A stretch of DNA of 8,683 nt from an uncultured Actinomyces sp. (lineage in GTDB: Bacteria > Actinomycetota > Actinomycetes > Actinomycetales > Actinomycetaceae), in NCBI GenBank assembly GCA_902373545.1, contig CABKMZ010000083.1:1-8683 (forward strand). Reading direction: 5' to 3'. The position numbers and the translations under genes are program-made. Shown piece by piece: positions 5,529 to 8,683 of this stretch (positions within the stretch are counted from its first letter, which is position 1; each line of letters opens with the position of its first letter). The notes beneath the pieces were generated by a model. That model worked only from the letters and a program-made list of their open reading frames with translations. It did not search any database and had not been told where the DNA came from.

Positions 5529-6040
5529 GTATTTCAAGAATTGAGATTAACGGTAAGTTCCTACCGGCGCAACGGAGCGCTACACCAGAAGCGCGCGCTA
5601 ACGGCCTACGAGAAAAACTGCGCCACAGCCATGACGACGAACGCGATAATGAAAAAAACGAAAAAGATGACGTACGGGCTCAGGTTGAGGATAATCCCCA
5701 GCCTGTTGAGCTTCCATTTCGCCGGCTTCTCCTTCGCTCTTGAGGAAGCGACGATGAAACCGATGAGGTTCACTGGACCGCCGAGGGCCAGCACAAAAAG
5801 AGGAAAGAAGCCGAAAATATCATTCCCACTCGCGGACGCGTCCGGTGAGTGCATCTCTACCCACGCGTCCAGCACTAACAGCGCGATGAACACCCATACA
5901 CAAATTCCACAGACGAGGGAGAAGTAGTTAACCCGCACTTTCACAGGCCCTTGAGGTACTGGCACATAGCCCTGCACAAATCCCTGAGGTGCCGTCGAAT
6001 ACCCCTGCGGCACGGGCTGCGCGGGCGCTCCCGCCTGGGG
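5529..6040. repeat. 512-bp direct repeat, copy 2 (partner 4067-4578)
   Basis: Gap-free counterpart of 4067-4578, containing promoter copy e and most of the 5606 gene. The match stops abruptly near 6040, where the 5606 gene switches to an N-terminus like that of the 6206 gene. Confidence 0.85.
5544..5572 (-). promoter_or_regulatory. Array promoter cassette, copy e
   Basis: TTGCGC (5567-5572), 17 bases, TAATCT (5544-5549). Drives the 5024 gene and probably the broken gene behind it. Confidence 0.7.
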
Positions 6041-6118
6041 CACAACCTGCGGCGCCTGCGCTGGCTGCGCGGAAGCTGCGGGCCGCCCCGCAGGCTGCTG
6101 AGGATAAGGCATACTCAT
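5606..6118 (-). CDS. Pro/Gln-rich three-span membrane protein, array member
   Basis: 170 residues, function unknown. Residues 1-58 are Pro/Gln/Ala-rich, beginning MSMPYPQQPAGRPAA. Spans lie at about 65-86, 100-125 and 140-166, with VWVFIALLVLDAW, GGPVNLIGFIVA and LGIILNLSPYVI; the basic loop SSRAKEKPAKWKLNR is identical to that of the 4144 gene. ATG 6118 has GAGG six bases ahead. It is a mosaic: its front resembles the 6206 gene and its membrane core the 4144 gene. No promoter cassette precedes it; 87 bases separate it from the stop of the 6206 gene, so it is either read from promoter f or has an unrecognised promoter (a poor candidate, ATGACT, 18 bases, TAATGA, lies in that gap). Confidence 0.9.
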   Translation of the reverse strand: MSMPYPQQPAGRPAASAQPAQAPQVVPQAGAPAQPVPQGYSTAPQGFVQGYVPVPQGPVKVRVNYFSLVCGICVWVFIALLVLDAWVEMHSPDASASGNDIFGFFPLFVLALGGPVNLIGFIVASSRAKEKPAKWKLNRLGIILNLSPYVIFFVFFIIAFVVMAVAQFFS

Positions 6119-6205
6119 TTACTTCCTCTATCTCATTAGCGTTATTCGCATACGACAGTCATCCGAGGGTCAGTAGGGCCCCAGCAGTACCGGAAAACTA
6201 GGCAT

Positions 6206-6661
6206 TCAAATCCAGACAAGGAGACCAACAGCGATCACCCACGGAAGAACATTCAGGACGATACCGAGCAAGCTCCACATCCGCTGTCGGCCGGATACCG
6301 AGGGCCCCACCTTCTGGGAGCCAGTAATCAGACCAATAAGATTGATGGGCAGAAGAAGGCCCATGTACACAGCGAACGGGATGATCCATACAAAGCCACC
6401 GTTTTCGGGATGGGCACTGTGCACAGCACTGTCAACGATATAGGCGCAGTACAGGAGTGACGGAGCCAGGACACCCAGACCGATGATCGCAAAAATGAAG
6501 GACAGCCTACTGATCTTTTCCGGGACCTGGCGCTGGGGCGCCAGCGAATATGGCACTCCCGCCTGGGGCACAACCTGCGGCGACCCTTGCGGCGCGAGCT
6601 GCACAGGCTGCGCGGGAACTGCGGGCTGCCCCGCAGGCTGCTGAAAATAAGGCGTGCTCAT
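6206..6661 (-). CDS. Pro/Gln-rich three-span membrane protein, array member next to the HAD gene
   Basis: 151 residues, function unknown. Residues 1-48 are Pro/Gln/Val-rich, beginning MSTPYFQQPAGQPAV as in the 2257 gene. Spans lie at about 52-76, 87-113 and 128-150. Signatures: LLPINLIGLITG in span 2 and LLGIVLNVLPWVIAVG in span 3; span 1 (FIFAIIGLGVLAPSLLY) departs from GIAGWV and instead resembles the 7743 gene. ATG 6661 has a strong GAGGAGG site. Being directly beside the intact HAD gene, with the least rearranged surroundings, it probably holds the ancestral position of the promoter-leader unit copied elsewhere in the array. Confidence 0.9.
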   Translation of the reverse strand: MSTPYFQQPAGQPAVPAQPVQLAPQGSPQVVPQAGVPYSLAPQRQVPEKISRLSFIFAIIGLGVLAPSLLYCAYIVDSAVHSAHPENGGFVWIIPFAVYMGLLLPINLIGLITGSQKVGPSVSGRQRMWSLLGIVLNVLPWVIAVGLLVWI

Positions 6662-6860
6662 CAGATTCCTCCTCTATTGCACCGACATGCGGCAACGAGA
6701 CTGTGAAGAACCCACACATCCCCCGTACCGAAAAGTCTTTCAAGAATTGAGATTAACGGTAAGGTCCTACCCGCGCAACGGGCACTCACCCGAGGAGAGC
6801 GCGCAGCACCTGCGCAACCCCGGCCTCGTTGTTCGAGGGGGCGATGAAGCGCGAGGCCTC
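6619..6860. repeat. 241-bp direct repeat, copy 2 (partner 2775-3015)
   Basis: The presumed source copy: here the HAD part belongs to an intact gene. The shared leader (6662-6745) is as well conserved as the neighbouring coding sequence. Confidence 0.9.
6750..6778 (-). promoter_or_regulatory. Array promoter cassette, copy f
   Basis: TTGCGC (6773-6778), 17 bases, TAATCT (6750-6755), 7 bases beyond the HAD stop codon. Drives the 6206 gene and possibly the 5606 gene, with a leader of about 80 bases. Confidence 0.7.
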
Positions 6861-7649
6861 AATGACATCCTGGGAGGCGTTGGCCATCGCGAAGGACAGG
6901 TCCCCCTCGCTCATCATGGACAGGTCGTTACCGGCGTCGCCGAAGACGGCGGTCTGGGAGCGCTCGACGCCGAGGAAGCGCTGGAGGTCGCGCACGGCGC
7001 TGCCCTTGTCGACGCCGCGGATCTGCAGGTCCGCCCAATTCGCGCCCGAAATAGCGTACTGATGCGTGTCGGCGAAGTTGGCCAGGGTGGCCTCCGCGAG
7101 CGCCTCGACCGGCCCAAGGACGAAGACCGCTAGCTTGACGATCGCATCGTCGATCTCGCCGGCCTCGATCCCGTCGATGATGGCGACCTGGTCATCCACG
7201 CGCTTGGTGCGGTGATAGTAGGGCATGACGCCATCGACGAAACGGTCGTCGGTGCGCTCGACGTAGGCAAATTGCTTGCCGCACATGACCAGGCCTCCGT
7301 CGATCCCGTCCGGACCCGAGGTTGCCTCGCGGACGAGACGGATGACCTCGCGCACCGTGGGGGTATCCACCGGGTGGGAGGAGACCTCGACGCCGTCGCG
7401 CATAACGATGCCGCCGTTCTCGCCGATGACCGTCATACCGGGGCGCCCGGGGAACATGTCGATGAGGGTCCACACCTGGCGACCCGACGCGGGAGCGAAA
7501 GTGACGCCGCGCGCGTCCATCTGGTCGAGCAGCTCATCCATGCCGGGCGGAAAGTTCTTGTCATCGTCCAAGAGGGTGCCGTCCATATCGACGGCGGCCA
7601 GGCGCAGGTCGGCGCCCGCGTAACGCGCGGGGTCAGTGGGGGTCATCAT
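6786..7649 (-). CDS. Cof-type HAD family phosphatase
   Basis: 287 residues, the usual length for Cof-type (class IIB) haloacid dehalogenase-like hydrolases, which dephosphorylate small metabolites such as sugar phosphates or flavin nucleotides in the cytoplasm. All four motifs are present: DMDGTLL with the nucleophile Asp and the acid/base Asp (21-27), the Ser of FAPASGR (55), the Lys of the RGVDKGSA stretch, and the Mg-binding VFGDAGNDLSMM (about 235-246). The C2 cap lies between the second and third motifs. The substrate cannot be read from the sequence. The start is taken at ATG 7649 (or ATG 7646); an upstream GTG at 7676 would add nine atypical residues. No good ribosome site is seen, so the mRNA may be leaderless. 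Its 3' end has been copied twice into the array. Confidence 0.95.
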   Translation of the reverse strand: MMTPTDPARYAGADLRLAAVDMDGTLLDDDKNFPPGMDELLDQMDARGVTFAPASGRQVWTLIDMFPGRPGMTVIGENGGIVMRDGVEVSSHPVDTPTVREVIRLVREATSGPDGIDGGLVMCGKQFAYVERTDDRFVDGVMPYYHRTKRVDDQVAIIDGIEAGEIDDAIVKLAVFVLGPVEALAEATLANFADTHQYAISGANWADLQIRGVDKGSAVRDLQRFLGVERSQTAVFGDAGNDLSMMSEGDLSFAMANASQDVIEASRFIAPSNNEAGVAQVLRALLG

Positions 7650-7726
7650 GCGTCCATTGTGCCTGACCGGGGGCACGGGTGCTCACGCCGGGGACGAGGC
7701 CAGGGCAACCTCACGCTGCCGGGCTC

Positions 7727-7741
7727 AGCCAGGCACTGGCT
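7727..7741 (-). terminator. Small hairpin after the 7743 gene
   Basis: AGCCAG and CTGGCT form a perfect 6-bp stem with a 3-base loop, beginning one base after the stop codon of the 7743 gene. No T-run follows on the minus strand. It is a possible weak terminator in the 93-base gap before the HAD start. Confidence 0.3.
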
Positions 7742-7742
7742 C

Positions 7743-8108
7743 CTAGTTGTTGCCGCTCGGCATGCTGGATAGCTTCTCTGCGAACGCCGTGAAAAGGGCG
7801 ATGACGAGAACAACGATGCCGGCTGGAGTGAAGCGATAGAAGGCCCACACGAAGGCCCAACCCGCCGAAACATCATCGGGACCACCCCGACCGACGGTTG
7901 CATCGACGTACGCCGAATAGAAGAACGGACTAATCATCAGCAGAAGCCCAATAGCGCCAAGGATGAGCGGAATCTTGTAGTTTCCCCTCTTCTTCGTCGA
8001 AGGGGACGCTCCGCCGGTCGGCTGACTGCCCTCAGGGTGCGACTGTTCACCCGAATCCCCCTGGAAGGACTCGTCGAAGTGGTTAGCCGTATCGTCACTG
8101 TCACTCAT
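7743..8108 (-). CDS. Small two-span membrane protein with acidic N-terminus
   Basis: 121 residues, function unknown. Residues 1-37 are acidic and Ser/Gly/Gln-rich rather than Pro/Gln-rich; then STKKRGNYK, and two spans at about 46-67 and 86-111. The first span and following loop (ILGAIGLLLMISPFFYSAYVDATV) align by eye with the 6206 gene (IFAIIGLGVLAPSLLYCAYIVDSAV), so this looks like a family member that lacks the third span and the LGIILN motif. ATG 8108 has AAAGGA upstream. No promoter cassette precedes it; it follows the 8198 gene after 89 bases. Confidence 0.8.
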   Translation of the reverse strand: MSDSDDTANHFDESFQGDSGEQSHPEGSQPTGGASPSTKKRGNYKIPLILGAIGLLLMISPFFYSAYVDATVGRGGPDDVSAGWAFVWAFYRFTPAGIVVLVIALFTAFAEKLSSMPSGNN

Positions 8109-8197
8109 ACCGGGTCCTTTAACTGCCCGCTGTTGGGATGATAACTATCGCCACCATATCGCAAGAGTCGCGGCGCTCAGTACGTGCATGGGCAGTC

Positions 8198-8647
8198 TTA
8201 GCGCCCCTGATCCCGCTCCGCGCCCTTGACGGCGAGATGCGCAATGAAGGCACACAGGAAGGCAAGAAGGCTGAACGGAGCCACGAAGATGAGGCACAAC
8301 AGGAACATAAGGCCAGCATTAGCTTCTGATGCATTGCCACCCGAAACAATAGGGTCTACCAGGAGCACCAACAGCGGCCAATAGATGACGCTTCCCAGGA
8401 TAACGAATCCCAAAATGACGCAGGAGCGCACCACCTTTGAGCCGCGGCGTGGTTTCTGGACGCTCAGTGCACCTTGAGGATCCCAACCAGCTCCGTAGGC
8501 CTGTGCGGCCCACGCCGCCGCTTCGGCACCCTTCCTCTCGCGCCTCTTCGTTACCCCAGCATCGATTGCCAGCGCGATGAGGAAAATAATGAGGATGGGG
8601 GCGACAAGTAACAGCAGGCTATCCAACTGAAGCAACCTCCAGATCAT
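8198..8647 (-). CDS. Small three-span membrane protein, possibly related to the array
   Basis: 149 residues, function unknown. A first span at about 9-29 is followed by a basic stretch (TKRRERKG), an Ala-rich segment, a short polar region (WDPQGALSVQKPRRGSK) and two further spans at about 73-97 and 109-140, ending in a charged tail. The pair of spans with an Asp-containing loop recalls the 6206 and 7743 proteins, but the motif match is too weak to call homology. An in-frame TGA 12 bases upstream limits the start to ATG 8647 or later. That ATG has no good ribosome site, whereas a TTG seven codons on (8626) has GGAGG nine bases ahead, so translation could begin there. The 36 bases to the window edge show nothing recognisable. 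Confidence 0.75.
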   Translation of the reverse strand: MIWRLLQLDSLLLLVAPILIIFLIALAIDAGVTKRRERKGAEAAAWAAQAYGAGWDPQGALSVQKPRRGSKVVRSCVILGFVILGSVIYWPLLVLLVDPIVSGGNASEANAGLMFLLCLIFVAPFSLLAFLCAFIAHLAVKGAERDQGR

Positions 8648-8683
8648 GAAGCCGCTTCAACGGCCTTCTATTCCATTCGAGAG

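Noticed and set aside
5033..5743. Long plus-strand open frame across the 5024 gene and promoter copy e
   Set aside because: It overlaps two supported genes on the opposite strand and has composition typical of an antisense frame in G+C-rich DNA.
2775..6860. The direct repeats as ends of a transposon or integrated element
   Set aside because: No transposase, integrase, terminal inverted repeats or tRNA target is present; the repeat edges fall within genes and fit segmental duplication.
7212..7772. Plus-strand open frame opposite the HAD gene
   Set aside because: It is the complement of a clearly recognised enzyme gene with all catalytic motifs.

Overview
The window looks like a chromosomal segment of a high-GC Gram-positive bacterium (Actinobacteria; an Actinomyces/Schaalia-like member of the Actinomycetaceae is my best guess). 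Support: G+C-rich codon use, SigA-like promoters of the form TTGCGY-N17-TAATYT, and a cyclophilin gene divergent from a gene resembling the DUF5324-type membrane proteins of actinobacteria. The genus is inference, not seen directly.

Layout. (1) 1-1100: the 5' part of a cytoplasmic cyclophilin gene (minus strand, cut by the window edge), a 151-base divergent intergenic region, and a plus-strand gene for a helix-rich, single-membrane-span protein. A perfect 16-bp hairpin at 1126-1160 separates it from everything downstream, which is all on the minus strand. (2) 1181-6661: a tandem array of small membrane proteins, nine apparently intact genes plus one frameshifted and truncated member. Most share a Pro/Gln/Tyr-rich N-terminus followed by three membrane spans with a family signature (GIAGWV near span 1, N-L-[IV]-G in span 2, LGI[IV]LNxxPWVI opening span 3). 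(3) 6786-7649: a Cof-type HAD phosphatase gene. (4) 7743-8647: two more small membrane protein genes; the first resembles the array family.

The array has a clear duplication history. Six copies of one promoter cassette (2905, 3433, 4082, 4664, 5544, 6750) sit in front of members. The intact HAD gene ends just upstream of the copy at 6750, and degraded copies of its 3' end lie in the same position beside the copies at 2905 and 4664. The ancestral unit was therefore 'HAD 3' end - promoter - membrane gene', and it was copied and then reshuffled. A 241-bp repeat (2775-3015 / 6619-6860), a gap-free 512-bp repeat (4067-4578 / 5529-6040) and a 103-bp repeat (4012-4114 / 4594-4696) record separate events. 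Several genes are mosaics that combine the front of one paralogue with the membrane core of another.

Probable transcription units, all minus strand: 2905 promoter to genes 2817, 2170, 1609; 3433 promoter to 3395; 4082 promoter to 4047; 4664 promoter to 4629; 5544 promoter to 5479 plus the broken gene at 5002; 6750 promoter to 6661 and 6118. I do not recognise a biochemical function for the family. Charge distribution predicts a cytoplasmic Pro-rich N-terminus and an outward-facing C-terminus. No tRNA, rRNA, CRISPR array, transposase or integrase was seen.
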